Source of the DNA: Bacillus_BU sp051233475
GTDB lineage: Bacteria > Bacillota > Bacilli > Bacillales > Cytobacillaceae
Direction of reading: 5' to 3'
Assembly (NCBI RefSeq): GCF_051233475.1
Contig: NZ_JBKFGH010000002.1
Span: 62,001 to 126,000 of the forward strand
Length of the DNA: 64,000 nucleotides
Below, piece by piece: positions 52,198 through 61,666 of the stretch (its first letter is position 1; each line of letters starts with the position of its first letter). A program made the translations under genes and the position numbers. The notes under the pieces are model-generated. The model did not search any database and had not been told where the DNA came from. It saw only the letters and a list, made by a program, of their open reading frames with translations.

Positions 52198-53517
52198 TCA
52201 ATTATTCGGCAATCTAGTTAATAAGGGCATTAAAATCTGTAGCTCGAACCAATTATCCTTTTGAACTACATTTACGACACCATCATACTTCTGGACCGCA
52301 TATCGAATACTCTTTAATCCATAACCATGATTTACGGTATCATTCTTTGTAGTTGCTGGTAGGCCGCCTTCAAGTTTAAGCTTACCTTCATAATAATTTT
52401 CAAATCGAATCATTAGGAATCCTTTTTGAGCAAATACTGAAACATGTATTAATCTTTTTTCTTCTTCAATTTGTTGTACATATTCAATTGCATTATCCAA
52501 AGCATTACCAAAAATTGTACAAATATCAATTACATCCATACCGTTAAGCAATGTTCCGTCCGCCACACAGGTTAAGGTAATCCCATTCTTTATACAATAA
52601 ATATTTTTGGTCGTGAGTACTGTATCCAACACATGATTTCCCGTTTTATTTTGGGCTTCATAGGTCTTGATCTCATTTTCCATTTGTGTCAAGTAAGCAT
52701 TTCTTTTCTCTTCATCTTCTTCAGCCCTAAGAGCAATAATCTGATTCTTTAAATCGTGGTACTTATAGTTGATTATTTCTATACTCTCTTTCGATTGCTG
52801 ATATTGCACATATTGATTCTGAAGTATATTTTGAACTGCTTTTAACTCGTGTCTTATCCTTAATTCATTCAATTGTATATGGTATGCATACAATATCGAA
52901 AATCCGCCTAAATCCACCAAGGTTCGGATATTGAATATTTCCTGAGCATATTTTCCACTAAAAGGGGTTCTTGCAGTCACAAAACTTAAATTGCTAATCC
53001 CAAAAACAGCTGCTCCTATAAAGATAGTTGACCATAATTCACGCGGTCTTATATTCAATTTACCTTCATTTGGGATATGACGTTTCTCTAGGAACCAGAT
53101 TAACAAGAATAAGAATCCATAAATGACACTCAGCACAAGTAAATCTATTAACAAGTTGTATTTTTCACCATTTAAAAAAAAGAAATGTATTTGCCATTCC
53201 AATGATGCTACAAACTCTGCTGCGACAAAAGCTCTTACACTAAAATAACCTGCCTCAAGCGCGTTTATGTCGCAACTCATATAGATTAAGAAAAACATCA
53301 TTCCAATAGCTGCAATCATACATGGAATCCAAAAGACAATGGGTAAATCTTTAGTCAACACCAAAAAAACAGATTGTACAATTAGGGCTCCACTTGAAAA
53401 AGAAATCAACTGCCACCCTTTTAGTTTCTTTTTTAAAACAGAGATGTAAATAATACAAGCAAGCCACTCGGCCAATGCTGTATATAATCTTGGTATGTCC
53501 GGAAGAACATCGTTCAT
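52198..53517 (-). CDS. AgrC-like GHKL sensor histidine kinase
   Basis: The product is 439 residues. Six or seven membrane helices cover residues 10-210. A DHp-like coiled coil contains His254 in YKYHDLKNQI, the typical GHKL phosphoacceptor. The HATPase has the N box NALDNAIEYV and GYGLKSIRYAV. The start overlaps the regulator stop in ATGA, so the two are translationally coupled. No agrB/agrD-like peptide gene is present, so the signal is unknown. Confidence 0.9.
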   Translation of the reverse strand: MNDVLPDIPRLYTALAEWLACIIYISVLKKKLKGWQLISFSSGALIVQSVFLVLTKDLPIVFWIPCMIAAIGMMFFLIYMSCDINALEAGYFSVRAFVAAEFVASLEWQIHFFFLNGEKYNLLIDLLVLSVIYGFLFLLIWFLEKRHIPNEGKLNIRPRELWSTIFIGAAVFGISNLSFVTARTPFSGKYAQEIFNIRTLVDLGGFSILYAYHIQLNELRIRHELKAVQNILQNQYVQYQQSKESIEIINYKYHDLKNQIIALRAEEDEEKRNAYLTQMENEIKTYEAQNKTGNHVLDTVLTTKNIYCIKNGITLTCVADGTLLNGMDVIDICTIFGNALDNAIEYVQQIEEEKRLIHVSVFAQKGFLMIRFENYYEGKLKLEGGLPATTKNDTVNHGYGLKSIRYAVQKYDGVVNVVQKDNWFELQILMPLLTRLPNN

Positions 53518-54224
53518 TTTATTACCTCTCCCCAATAGTTGGATAGGGCTTCCATGAACGCTTTTCTTTTATTTCTGCTCACAAGAAGTTCTTTTCCCCT
53601 CACTATTGCACAGCTATCGTTCATTCCCTCTACATGTTCCAGATTAATCAAATAACCTTTATGGCCACGAAAAAAATGAAAACTAGATAGTTGATTTTCC
53701 AATTCCTTCATCGTTCCGGAAGCGATAAACTCCCCTTGCTTTGAACTAAATATGAGATTATGTCCCTGACTCTCTACAAAGTAAATATCAGCAATGTTAA
53801 AACGCTGTACTCCACCTTTTATTTTTATCGTAATAAATTGGACATCACGTTTTTTCATTCTATCTACAGCACGATGCAGGCGCTCTGAAAACTGAAAATA
53901 TGAAATTGGTTTTAATACATAATCTAATGCGTCCACTGCATAGCCCTTGATCGCATACTGTGCCAAATTAGTGATAAAAATAATAACCACTTCAGAATCC
54001 ATTTTTCTAATTTCCTCTGCTGCAGACATTCCATCCATAAAGCGCATTTGAACATCCATTAAGATGATGTCAAATTGGGCCCGATAATTCTCAACAAATT
54101 CATCACCATCTGAATATGTCTCAATTTCGATGTTTTCACCCTTTTCTCGCTCAAACCTGCGCAGAAATTCTATTAATTGTTCCTGATATTTCATTTCGTC
54201 TTCAACTATTGCAATTCGAATCAT
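53514..54224 (-). CDS. LytTR-family response regulator
   Basis: The product is 236 residues. The receiver (1-120) has the acidic triad at 8-10, Asp57 in IILMDVQM and Lys near DYVLKPI. The LytTR DNA-binding domain (about 130-232) has IADIYFVESQGHNLIF and HFFRGHKGYLINLEHVEGM. It binds tandem ACAGTT-type boxes; one such pair lies at the GH3 promoter 1.4 kb away. The ribosome site is TAGGGAGGCC. Confidence 0.92.
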   Translation of the reverse strand: MIRIAIVEDEMKYQEQLIEFLRRFEREKGENIEIETYSDGDEFVENYRAQFDIILMDVQMRFMDGMSAAEEIRKMDSEVVIIFITNLAQYAIKGYAVDALDYVLKPISYFQFSERLHRAVDRMKKRDVQFITIKIKGGVQRFNIADIYFVESQGHNLIFSSKQGEFIASGTMKELENQLSSFHFFRGHKGYLINLEHVEGMNDSCAIVRGKELLVSRNKRKAFMEALSNYWGEVIK

Positions 54225-54517
54225 TTTTGGCCTCCCTACGGTGTAACTGCCAAACCCTATATAAAAAATCTTCTTTAATATCTCTTTTTATATTTTGGGC
54301 GGTACCCTAGGAAGAGTACCGCCGAAACAATTCAGATTCAATTTTATTTCCTGATATTTTTTCCTTACTTTTGTGAAAACCAAAAAGTGACTATGTGACA
54401 TCCTTTAGATTATATCAATATAGTTTATTTTTGTCATCGCATGAAGAAAAACGATGAATGCTATATAATTGTGTTTATCGAACCTTATTAAAGTCACATT
54501 AAGAAAGTAGATTTTAT
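54225..54517. other. Divergent intergenic region between the LytTR operon and yczE
   Basis: It holds the GGCGGTAC hairpin copy 2 near the regulator. TATAAT at 54474-54479 lies about 40 bp upstream of yczE, with TG extension but no good -35. No LytTR box was found here. Confidence 0.5.
54298..54323 (-). repeat. GGCGGTAC hairpin element, copy 2
   Basis: Perfect arms GGCGGTAC (54298-54305) and GTACCGCC (54316-54323). On the minus strand CAAAATATAAAAAGAG follows, resembling the tail of copy 1. Confidence 0.55.
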
Positions 54518-55192
54518 ATGAAACTATTTTTTAATCGTTTGCTCCGTTTAATATTAGGCCTCTTCTTATATTCGCTTGGAATCGTTGTTACGATGAATGC
54601 ACACATTGGGTACGCACCATGGGATGTTTTTCATGTTGGATTGGCCAAAACGATCGGAATGAGCATCGGAACCGTCTCCATTATTGCTGGTGTAATAATT
54701 GGAATTATAACCATATTGTTGGGTGAAAAACTAGGATTAGGGACTATTTTGAATATGGTGCTGATCGGAGTGTTTTTGGACGTTCTAATCGCGTTTTCTA
54801 TCATACCGATAGCAAGTAATTTTATTATTGGAATCCTAATGATGATTGTAGGATTATTTATCATCGCACTAGCATCGTACTTTTACATTGGTTCAGCGTT
54901 TGGAGCAGGCCCCAGAGACAGCTTGATGGTTGTACTCACTCGAAAAACGGGATTACCTGTAGGTGTTTGCCGTGGAACCATTGAGCTTTTAGCAGTGTTT
55001 ATCGGCTGGAAACTTGGAGGAATGGTTGGGGTCGGAACGATTATATCTGCGTTTGTGATCGGATTTTGTGTTCAGGTAACCTTTAAGCTGCTTAAGTTTG
55101 ATGCAACTAAAGTCAAACACGAAACATTGGACGGGACATTTAAAATGCTTTTTCGTAATAAAAAAGAGCAATCTGTTGGGTCTGGGAATTAG
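54518..55192 (+). CDS. yczE: YczE/YyaS-type membrane protein
   Basis: The product is 224 residues with five or six helices. MNAHIGYAPWDVFHVGLAKT and GSAFGAGPRDSLMVVLTRKTG are the duplicated motif of the YitT/YczE family. B. subtilis YczE affects lipopeptide synthetase maturation or function; here function is unknown. The ribosome site is weak (AAGAAAGTAG). Confidence 0.82.
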   Translation: MKLFFNRLLRLILGLFLYSLGIVVTMNAHIGYAPWDVFHVGLAKTIGMSIGTVSIIAGVIIGIITILLGEKLGLGTILNMVLIGVFLDVLIAFSIIPIASNFIIGILMMIVGLFIIALASYFYIGSAFGAGPRDSLMVVLTRKTGLPVGVCRGTIELLAVFIGWKLGGMVGVGTIISAFVIGFCVQVTFKLLKFDATKVKHETLDGTFKMLFRNKKEQSVGSGN

Positions 55193-55237
55193 GAATGTCC
55201 AACAGTCATTTTGACATAGCTTTTGGCATATAAAAGC

Positions 55238-55270
55238 AAAACTCGCCAGCGAGTTTGGCGAGTTTTCTTT
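55238..55270 (+). terminator. Terminator of yczE
   Basis: Perfect arms AAAACTCGCCA (55238-55248) and TGGCGAGTTTT (55256-55266), then CTTTATT. Confidence 0.75.
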
Positions 55271-55293
55271 ATTACAACACTATTAGGTTATTT

Positions 55294-55478
55294 TGCGGAC
55301 ACAGAAGACCTTATTTTGATTAAATTCACCTTTTTACTACTCTTATCGGACATAGGATCGCTTATTTTGATAAAAACACATGAATAATGCTCAGATTTTA
55401 ACAGATAGCGAATCTGGTGTCCGTTCACCTATCTAAAAGTACTCATTTTATCAAAATAGCGGAACGGATGTCCGCAAA
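55294..55478. repeat. Four-module GCGGACA palindromic repeat, copy 2
   Basis: Direct modules at about 55295 (GCGGACACAGAAGACCTTAT) and 55347 (CGGACATAGGATCGC), then inverted modules ending GGTGTCCG (about 55422) and ATGTCCGC (about 55475). TTTTGATAAAAACAC and TGAATAATGC are shared with copy 1 at the same relative place. Confidence 0.8.
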
Positions 55479-55525
55479 CATAAAAATCGCCGTCATACTT
55501 CTTGTTATGCTATCGGTTTACCACG

Positions 55526-56014
55526 TTATCCCCTATATTTAAGCGTTAAGCCTTTCAGGAAATTTCGGGCATATCGATCGCCACATTCTTTATAATTCTT
55601 ATGTCCTTCTTTTCTTAAAATAGCGCTTATTTCGCCCTTTGTTACAGTAACTCCAGCCGTTTTTAAAATATCGATCATATCTTCACTGTTTAAGGAGAGA
55701 GCAATTTTCAATTTCTTTAAAAGTACATTATTTATGCTTTCATTCGAAAGTGGAGGTCTATCAGGTTGTCCCGGTTTTGGATCTTGTTTTCCTCTTTTAA
55801 ACGTAATAAAACCGTTTAAAAATGATTCTAGCTTCACATTATTTAATTTAATGATGTCTTCATTTTCGTCATCATCCTCATTTGATTTAGTAAGCATTTT
55901 TAGAACTTCTTCTTTTGTTACGTTAATACCACCTAATTTAAATATCTCTACCATATCAGTATTTTTAATATCGAGAGCATATCTTAATCGAACTAATATA
56001 TCATTGTTTTCCAT
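55526..56014 (-). CDS. YehS-like DUF1456 protein
   Basis: This 162-residue protein is an internal duplication: two copies of a helical unit around DILVRLRYALDIKNTDMVEI/LLKKLKIALSLNSEDMIDI and GINVTKEEVLKML/GVTVTKGEISAIL. A Pro-rich linker joins them. It matches the DUF1456/YehS family of unknown function. The ribosome site is GCGGAGGTC. It is 33 bp after aspA on the same strand and may be co-transcribed. Confidence 0.85.
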   Translation of the reverse strand: MENNDILVRLRYALDIKNTDMVEIFKLGGINVTKEEVLKMLTKSNEDDDENEDIIKLNNVKLESFLNGFITFKRGKQDPKPGQPDRPPLSNESINNVLLKKLKIALSLNSEDMIDILKTAGVTVTKGEISAILRKEGHKNYKECGDRYARNFLKGLTLKYRG

Positions 56015-56047
56015 CTATAGACCTCCGCTTACAACTTTACAATTTAT

Positions 56048-57478
56048 TTAATCTTTTTCCAGCAAGGAAGCACCTGCGATTCCAGGATGGGTCATTTCGT
56101 ATGGGTCAAGTATCACATTTAACTCCTCTTCTGTCAAAACATCATATTTCAGGCATAGGTCTCGGATTGGCTCGCCGCTTAAAATAGCCTCCCTGGCAAT
56201 TCGAGCTGCTTCATCATAACCGAGATGCGGGTTCACCGCGGTAATCACTCCAACACTCTTTTCTACATACTCTTTTAATCTTGCTTCATTCGCTTTTATT
56301 CCTTTTACACAATGGTCTGTAAACGTTCGAAACGCATTATTCATGATGCTGATCGATTGCAGCAGGTTGAAAATCAAAACAGGCTCCATAACATTTAACT
56401 CAAGCTGACCTGCCTGAGATGCGAGACAAATGGTTTGATCATTGCCAATTACTTGGAATGCTACCTGATTAATCAGTTCCGGCAAAACCGGATTCACTTT
56501 ACCGGGCATGATCGAAGAACCTGGCTGTCTGGGAGGGAGGCTTATTTCCCCTAAGCCCGCTCTTGGACCGGAGGCCATTAATCGCAGATCATTGGCTATT
56601 TTTGATAAGTTGATCATACAAACCTTCAATACTCCAGATACCTCTGTATATGCATCCGTATTTTGTGTTGCATCGACAAGATGTTCTGCTCCGACAAGCG
56701 GCAAACCACTGATGTCAGCTAAATATTTAACGACTAATTCAATATAACGGAGGTCTGCATTTAGGCCAGTTCCAACAGCAGTTGCGCCCATATTCGTTTC
56801 AAATAAAAATTGACGGGACTGTTTAATTCTTCGAATATCCCTTTCAATGACACGGCTGTAGGCTTCAAATTCTTGTCCAAGACGGATCGGCACTGCATCC
56901 TGAAGGTGGGTCCGTCCTATTTTTATAACAGCATCAAATTCTTTAGCTTTTTCCTTAAAAGCTGAAAGCATGTCTTCCATAGTGACTAACAATTTATCTA
57001 AAAGCTTCAACACGGCAATATGCATGGCCGTAGGAAATACATCATTCGTCGATTGTGACATATTCACATGGGAATTAGGACTGCAGTACGAATAATCCCC
57101 TTTGTTTTTCCCTAGTATTTCGATGGCCCGGTTGGCGAGAACTTCATTTACATTCATATTAATGGAGGTTCCTGCCCCACCTTGGATTGGATCGACAATA
57201 ATCTGGTCGTGCCATTTCCCTTCGATCATTTCATCTGCTGCCTTGACGATTGCTTCTCCTATCCCGGAGTAGAGGTGTTTGATATCCATATTAGCAAGGG
57301 CAGCTGCTTTTTTTACGATGGCCATGCCCTTAATTAATTCTTCATGGATTCGGTAGCCAGTAATAGGAAAGTTCTCAACAGCGCGGAGTGTCTGGATTCC
57401 ATAATAGGCTTCGGATGGGACATCCTTTGTTCCTAAAAAATCCTTTTCGGTTCTCATGTTGCTTTCGGTGTTTGACAT
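56048..57478 (-). CDS. aspA: Aspartate ammonia-lyase
   Basis: The product is 476 residues of the fumarase/aspartase superfamily. It deaminates L-aspartate to fumarate. The superfamily signature GSSIMPGKVNPVLPE is complete, with SQSTNDVFPTAMH and GRTHLQDAVPIRLGQE. Start ATG 57478 has AGAGGAGAGCG upstream. Aspartase rather than fumarase is supported by overall length and by N-terminal YYGIQTLRAVENFPITG. Anaerobic regulation is possible but no Fnr box was seen here. Confidence 0.93.
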   Translation of the reverse strand: MSNTESNMRTEKDFLGTKDVPSEAYYGIQTLRAVENFPITGYRIHEELIKGMAIVKKAAALANMDIKHLYSGIGEAIVKAADEMIEGKWHDQIIVDPIQGGAGTSINMNVNEVLANRAIEILGKNKGDYSYCSPNSHVNMSQSTNDVFPTAMHIAVLKLLDKLLVTMEDMLSAFKEKAKEFDAVIKIGRTHLQDAVPIRLGQEFEAYSRVIERDIRRIKQSRQFLFETNMGATAVGTGLNADLRYIELVVKYLADISGLPLVGAEHLVDATQNTDAYTEVSGVLKVCMINLSKIANDLRLMASGPRAGLGEISLPPRQPGSSIMPGKVNPVLPELINQVAFQVIGNDQTICLASQAGQLELNVMEPVLIFNLLQSISIMNNAFRTFTDHCVKGIKANEARLKEYVEKSVGVITAVNPHLGYDEAARIAREAILSGEPIRDLCLKYDVLTEEELNVILDPYEMTHPGIAGASLLEKD

Positions 57479-57749
57479 ATTTTCGCTCTCCTCTATAGAA
57501 GTAAATCTAAACCCATCAATCCTCATGTTTAGTTTGATTAAATCTCTTGATATTAACCACTTTTCCGCTGAATAGAGCTTTTAAGTATTTAAACTTTTTC
57601 TGTCACTTAAAGATCTTTCAATATAACATTTCGTTAACATAGCCCTCTATCTTGTATATAATGAGCCTATCGTGAATTTTGTTAATAATTTATACAACAT
57701 ACAGGACAAGGTTTAAAAGGTCTGAAACTTATAAATAAGGAGGAAATTT

Positions 57750-58208
57750 ATGATGCAGGAGTTCAAGGCAATTATCAAACAACATGAAAACAAAAATGCC
57801 GCTTATATTGAGCCACCATTTGACGTTTATGAGGTGTTCGGTTCAAAACGTGTTAAAGTAAAAGCTACTTTTGATGGTGTCGACTATCGGGGATCGGTTG
57901 TAAGTATGGGGGGCTGTTATATGCTTGGTCTTACTCAGGAAATTCGGAACAAAATCGGCAAAAGCTTTGGTGATGAAATCCTTGTGACATTAGAAAAAGA
58001 TTTAGAAGAACGCACAGTTGAGGTTCCTGAGGATTTTTCATTGGCAATGAATCATAATGAAACCGCAGTAGCTACCTTCAAATCACTTTCCTATACTGCT
58101 CAAAAGGAATATGTCACCTGGATTACTTCAGCAAAACGTCAGGAAACAAGATCGGATCGTATCATAAAGGCAGTTGGGTTGTTGTCGGAGGGAAAGAAAC
58201 TGAGATAA
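57750..58208 (+). CDS. DUF1905/YdeI-like protein
   Basis: This 152-residue protein contains an N-terminal beta-barrel DUF1905 part (about 1-90, VKVKATFDGVDYRGSVVSMGG) and a C-terminal YdeI/OmpD-associated helical part (SLSYTAQKEYVTWITSAKRQE). Proteins of this type are linked to bacteriocin resistance or stress in a few bacteria, but the mechanism is unknown. The ribosome site AAGGAGGAAATT is good. It has its own terminator. Confidence 0.82.
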   Translation: MMQEFKAIIKQHENKNAAYIEPPFDVYEVFGSKRVKVKATFDGVDYRGSVVSMGGCYMLGLTQEIRNKIGKSFGDEILVTLEKDLEERTVEVPEDFSLAMNHNETAVATFKSLSYTAQKEYVTWITSAKRQETRSDRIIKAVGLLSEGKKLR

Positions 58209-58218
58209 TCAAAAGAGG

Positions 58219-58266
58219 CTGACTCAAAAGATCGTTAATTTACGGCTCTTTTGAGTCAGTTTTTTT
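58219..58266 (+). terminator. Terminator of the YdeI-like gene
   Basis: Perfect 12-bp arms CTGACTCAAAAG (58219-58230) and CTTTTGAGTCAG (58248-58259), followed by Ts. Confidence 0.8.
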
Positions 58267-58386
58267 GTAATAACTATCACTGGAAATTTTCCTGAGCAGA
58301 AAGTATAGGTCACCCCAATAACTACCTCAAAGAGATAATTTCCTCAAAAACAGCAAAATGGCCGATCACAAAACCTTGGTCATAAA

Positions 58387-60135
58387 TTAATGGGTAACGG
58401 TTTTACGCTTTTTCTCCATTTGTTTTTCGTGTGCGCGGTTGTGAGCAAGGTGGCGATCTTCTTCCACTTCATTAGACATCTGGGCACCCATCGGTACCGT
58501 AGTCGTCGCTATTTCCTGCAAGCCTTTTGGATTTTTTTCATAAACAAATGACGCTCTCGTCGAAATATCTGCTCCAGGCTCAGTCACGAATGGAACGACC
58601 CGATAATCAGCACGCCACTGTTCGGGCGTAATCTGACAACGAACATAACCGCGGAAGTTGTTAAAAAATTTGATATGGGGGTTCTGAGCTAAAGTAGCCT
58701 CCGTATCGGCCCGCCAATCAGATCCGTTTCCACCAGAAGTGATAGAGGTTCCTACAAACTCAGCTCCAATAATCGGTGCTTCGGGATTGTTAAAATCCGG
58801 CACTAGGTTAGAAGCCCAGCTTGCATGCACGTCACCGGTAAGAACGATCACGTTATTCATGTTTTTGCCGGCAATGAAATCTGTAACACGCTGGCGAGCA
58901 GCCGGATACCCATCCCATGCATCCATACTGAATTTTGGTGCTGTGCTTGTTCCGAATTTGCGCTGCGCAAAGAAAATCTGCTGGGGAATGACGTTCCAAT
59001 AAGACTTCGAGTTTCCTAAATGGTCGAACAACCATTTTTCTTGGTCAGCCCCAAGAAGAGTTCGCTTTGGATCTAAGGATTCCGGTGTTTGGGCTTTTGA
59101 TCCATCACCATTTGCTTGATCATCACGGTACTGGCGTGTGTCAAGAACATAGAAGTTTGCCAAATTACCATAACTAAATTGTCGGTATAATTGCATACCA
59201 CCATCATAAGGCATCGACGATTTGCGTAGTGGCATATGCTCGTAATAAGCCTGATACGCAGCTGCACGGCGCTTGATAAAGGCTTCCACAGACTGACCTT
59301 TTTCAGGAATAACATTTGCGTAATTGTTTTCCACTTCATGATCATCCCAAGTCACAACCCAAGGAAATGCTGCATGTGCTGCTTTGAGATGTTCATCAGA
59401 ATGATATTGGGCAAAACGATTGCGATAATCTTCAAGCGTGATAATTTCGTCACTATTATGTGCACGAACATTGCCTGTTGGTGAAAGATATTCATTTGCA
59501 CCATATTCATATATGTAATCCCCAAGATGGAACACAAGATCAAGATCCTCTTTTGCCAGATGCTTGTACGCGGTATAATAGCCATGCTCATATTGTTGAC
59601 AGGAAGCGAAGGCAAACTTCATACTTGCTACACCGGCACCTACGGCCGGTAAGGTTTTGGTTTTTCCAACAGGACTTAGTTCATTCCCACTTTTGAATCG
59701 GTAAAAATAAACACTATTCGCATTTAGGCCGTCTACTTCTACATGGACAGAATGTGCGAGGGTAGGTGAAGCTTGCTCTGTTCCTCGTTTGATCACATTG
59801 CGGAAGTTTTCATCTGTTGCAAGTTCCCAATTGACTGGGACGACATGCGGGGGCATACCTCCACCATTTAACAGATCCGGAGCCAATCTCGTCCACAAAA
59901 CGACACTATCTGATAGAGGATCCCCAGAAGCGACCCCAAGGGTAAAAGGATAGTCACTGAAATTCGGAGCAGCATCTACCTTAAATCCTCCTATTGATTG
60001 AGCAATTGCCATTCCAAGAGACAACCCTGCGATCTTTCCCGCACCTTGAAGAAATCCGCGGCGATCAATGTTCTTTTTCAAATTCTCTTCATTAAACTTT
60101 CTAATTAATTCGTCCAAACTTCTCTCATTTGTCAT
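58387..60135 (-). CDS. phoD: Alkaline phosphatase D (PhoD), Tat-exported
   Basis: The product is 582 residues. A long Tat signal contains RRGFLQGAGKIAGLSLGMAI (twin Arg near residue 25). The metallophosphatase domain has FASCQQYEHG, HLGDYIYEYG, TWDDHEVENNY and LTGDVHASW, the PhoD metal and active-site motifs. The enzyme is a phosphodiesterase/phosphatase of the wall, probably acting on teichoic acid phosphodiesters. Pho regulation is likely (see the candidate box at 60191-60218). The ribosome site is AGAGGGGAAA. No tat genes are nearby. Confidence 0.95.
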   Translation of the reverse strand: MTNERSLDELIRKFNEENLKKNIDRRGFLQGAGKIAGLSLGMAIAQSIGGFKVDAAPNFSDYPFTLGVASGDPLSDSVVLWTRLAPDLLNGGGMPPHVVPVNWELATDENFRNVIKRGTEQASPTLAHSVHVEVDGLNANSVYFYRFKSGNELSPVGKTKTLPAVGAGVASMKFAFASCQQYEHGYYTAYKHLAKEDLDLVFHLGDYIYEYGANEYLSPTGNVRAHNSDEIITLEDYRNRFAQYHSDEHLKAAHAAFPWVVTWDDHEVENNYANVIPEKGQSVEAFIKRRAAAYQAYYEHMPLRKSSMPYDGGMQLYRQFSYGNLANFYVLDTRQYRDDQANGDGSKAQTPESLDPKRTLLGADQEKWLFDHLGNSKSYWNVIPQQIFFAQRKFGTSTAPKFSMDAWDGYPAARQRVTDFIAGKNMNNVIVLTGDVHASWASNLVPDFNNPEAPIIGAEFVGTSITSGGNGSDWRADTEATLAQNPHIKFFNNFRGYVRCQITPEQWRADYRVVPFVTEPGADISTRASFVYEKNPKGLQEIATTTVPMGAQMSNEVEEDRHLAHNRAHEKQMEKKRKTVTH

Positions 60136-60176
60136 GGTTTTCCCCTCTCAAATTCATTTTCTTAAATACGAATTTG

Positions 60177-60218
60177 ATTATAAAGGGAGTTTTTTAATAG
60201 ATTATGAAGGTTTGTAAA
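60177..60218 (-). promoter_or_regulatory. Candidate phoD promoter with PhoP-box repeats
   Basis: -10 TATAAT (60182-60177) lacks a -35. TTTACA (60218-60213), TCATAA (60207-60202) and TAAAAA (60196-60191) recur every 11 bp. This is the spacing of PhoP boxes, but only the first matches well. Confidence 0.4.
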
Positions 60219-60221
60219 TAG

Positions 60222-60654
60222 AAAAATGCTTTGTTGTCAAAGCACAGGAAATTTAGAATAGGACGATTAACATAGAAAGAGGCTAATTGTTCCAACAAAA
60301 CGTTGTTTTTTTTAAATTTTTTCATTCTTTTAGTCTTTTTCTCCTGGATTTTCTTTAAAAAATTTTTATAGAAAACTTACATACTGAATCTACTAATTCG
60401 TTGCAAAGGAAATAAATAAAGGAGTGGGCTTTACGCGTAACTCCTTTAAGATGACCCCAAAATTAACTCTGAGATAAACTCAGTCCACACCATTTTTAAA
60501 ATTGATATAATTATTTAAATTTAAACACTTTTCTAAAATTAAACCTTTTATGGTATAATTTTCCTGTTGGTAATTTATTACTTATCTAGTTTGTAAGAAA
60601 AACGATGAATAATAATTTCTCTGTGGTGCTCTTTAAAAGTAAAGAGGTGATTTG
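60222..60654. other. Intergenic stretch with hairpins only
   Basis: A terminator-like TGCTTTG-TTGT-CAAAGCA (60227-60244) with a minus-strand T-run has no gene behind it. AAGGAGT/ACTCCTT bracket about 60418-60448. No further coding signal is seen. Confidence 0.45.
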
Positions 60655-60859
60655 ATGGGATTCGATGTTAGCCGAGCTGTTTCACAAGCCAGAAAGTTAA
60701 ATCATTATACAGATTCTCTCCAGGATATTAAAAAAAGTATGGAAACCTATAAAGAAAATATCAATATTCAATGGCAGGCACAGGAATTGAAACATTACTA
60801 TCCTGCTACAATGCTTGCCTGAAAAATTAACCAGTGTAGTACAAGATTTTAGAAAGTGA
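60655..60859 (+). pseudogene. Truncated WXG/type VII secretion substrate-like gene
   Basis: A frame from ATG 60655 (ribosome site AGAGGTGATTTG) encodes MGFDVSRAVSQARKLNHYTD and a W-Q-A-Q-E segment near residue 40. It stops early at 60822 (55 residues). Reading the +1 frame gives CLPEKLTSVVQDFRK and a stop at 60857-60859, which looks like the missing tail. The plan (short, helical, WxxxE) resembles small WXG100-like or TIGR04197-type secreted proteins. The similarity is from memory, and the frameshift is inferred from reading-frame continuity. Confidence 0.5.
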
Positions 60860-60867
60860 GATACAAA

Positions 60868-61520
60868 ATGAAAACAAAACAATCTGTCCAAAGTGAAAAG
60901 CTAAAGAAAAATATGCAATATGTTAATTGGGTTTTATTTGCTATGACGTTTTTTTCACTTTGGCCTGTTATCAATTTTCAAACGTCATCCCTAATAAATT
61001 ATTACTAATCTCGGTGTATATTGTGGCGATCACAGGTCTTGGGTTATTTATTTATGGATTTTGGCTCAGTAAAAACATTAAGTCCAATAAACCGGCTGTA
61101 ATATTTAGCACTGTTTACATTTTGCTTGTCAGCGTCCTTACATTCTTCACTTCAAATGTCCTGTATGCAGCAGGTGTGGAAGCCGGGACTATCGTTGAAA
61201 GTGTTCACTATTTTTCTTTTTCATTAATTGAATATTTGCTATTCGTTTCCATTTTATCAGCCGTAATATTTATCCTATCGCCAAAAGTTTTATATAAAGA
61301 AATTCATACGACAAAGGCATACGTTTGTGCAAGTCTACTCGGTCTTGCCATTGTTGTCATCATTTATTTCATTATGATAGTGATCATGAATACTCTTTTC
61401 ACCGACCCTGAGTCGGTAAAAGAGTCTTACGAAATTTTAGTCGGTTCGGTTGGATTTGGCTATATTGGGTTTGCAATTTTGATTATTTTAAACCGTTCAA
61501 AGGCTAAGGGAGTGATCTAA
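60868..61520 (+). pseudogene. Frameshifted membrane protein gene
   Basis: ATG 60868 opens a frame encoding a Lys-rich start (MKTKQSVQSEKLKKNMQYV) and part of a helix (FAMTFFSLWPVINF). It stops at 61008. The other frame, open to 61520, continues with SNVIPNKLLLISVYIVAITG and five further helices, 150 or more residues in total. The join falls at about 60970-60985. A single-base change would restore one protein of about 216 residues and six helices. The family is unknown. Confidence 0.6.
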
Positions 61521-61666
61521 TGTAATATTAACTTAAATTATTCATCTAAGTAAAAGGGGTACTAGTATAGCTAAGAAATTGTTTTGGAACAATTTACAGG
61601 CTCAGGTAATTCACCAAATTTTTTAAGTGCAAAGTTTGAGTTTTATATAAACTTTGAAGTAAAGAA

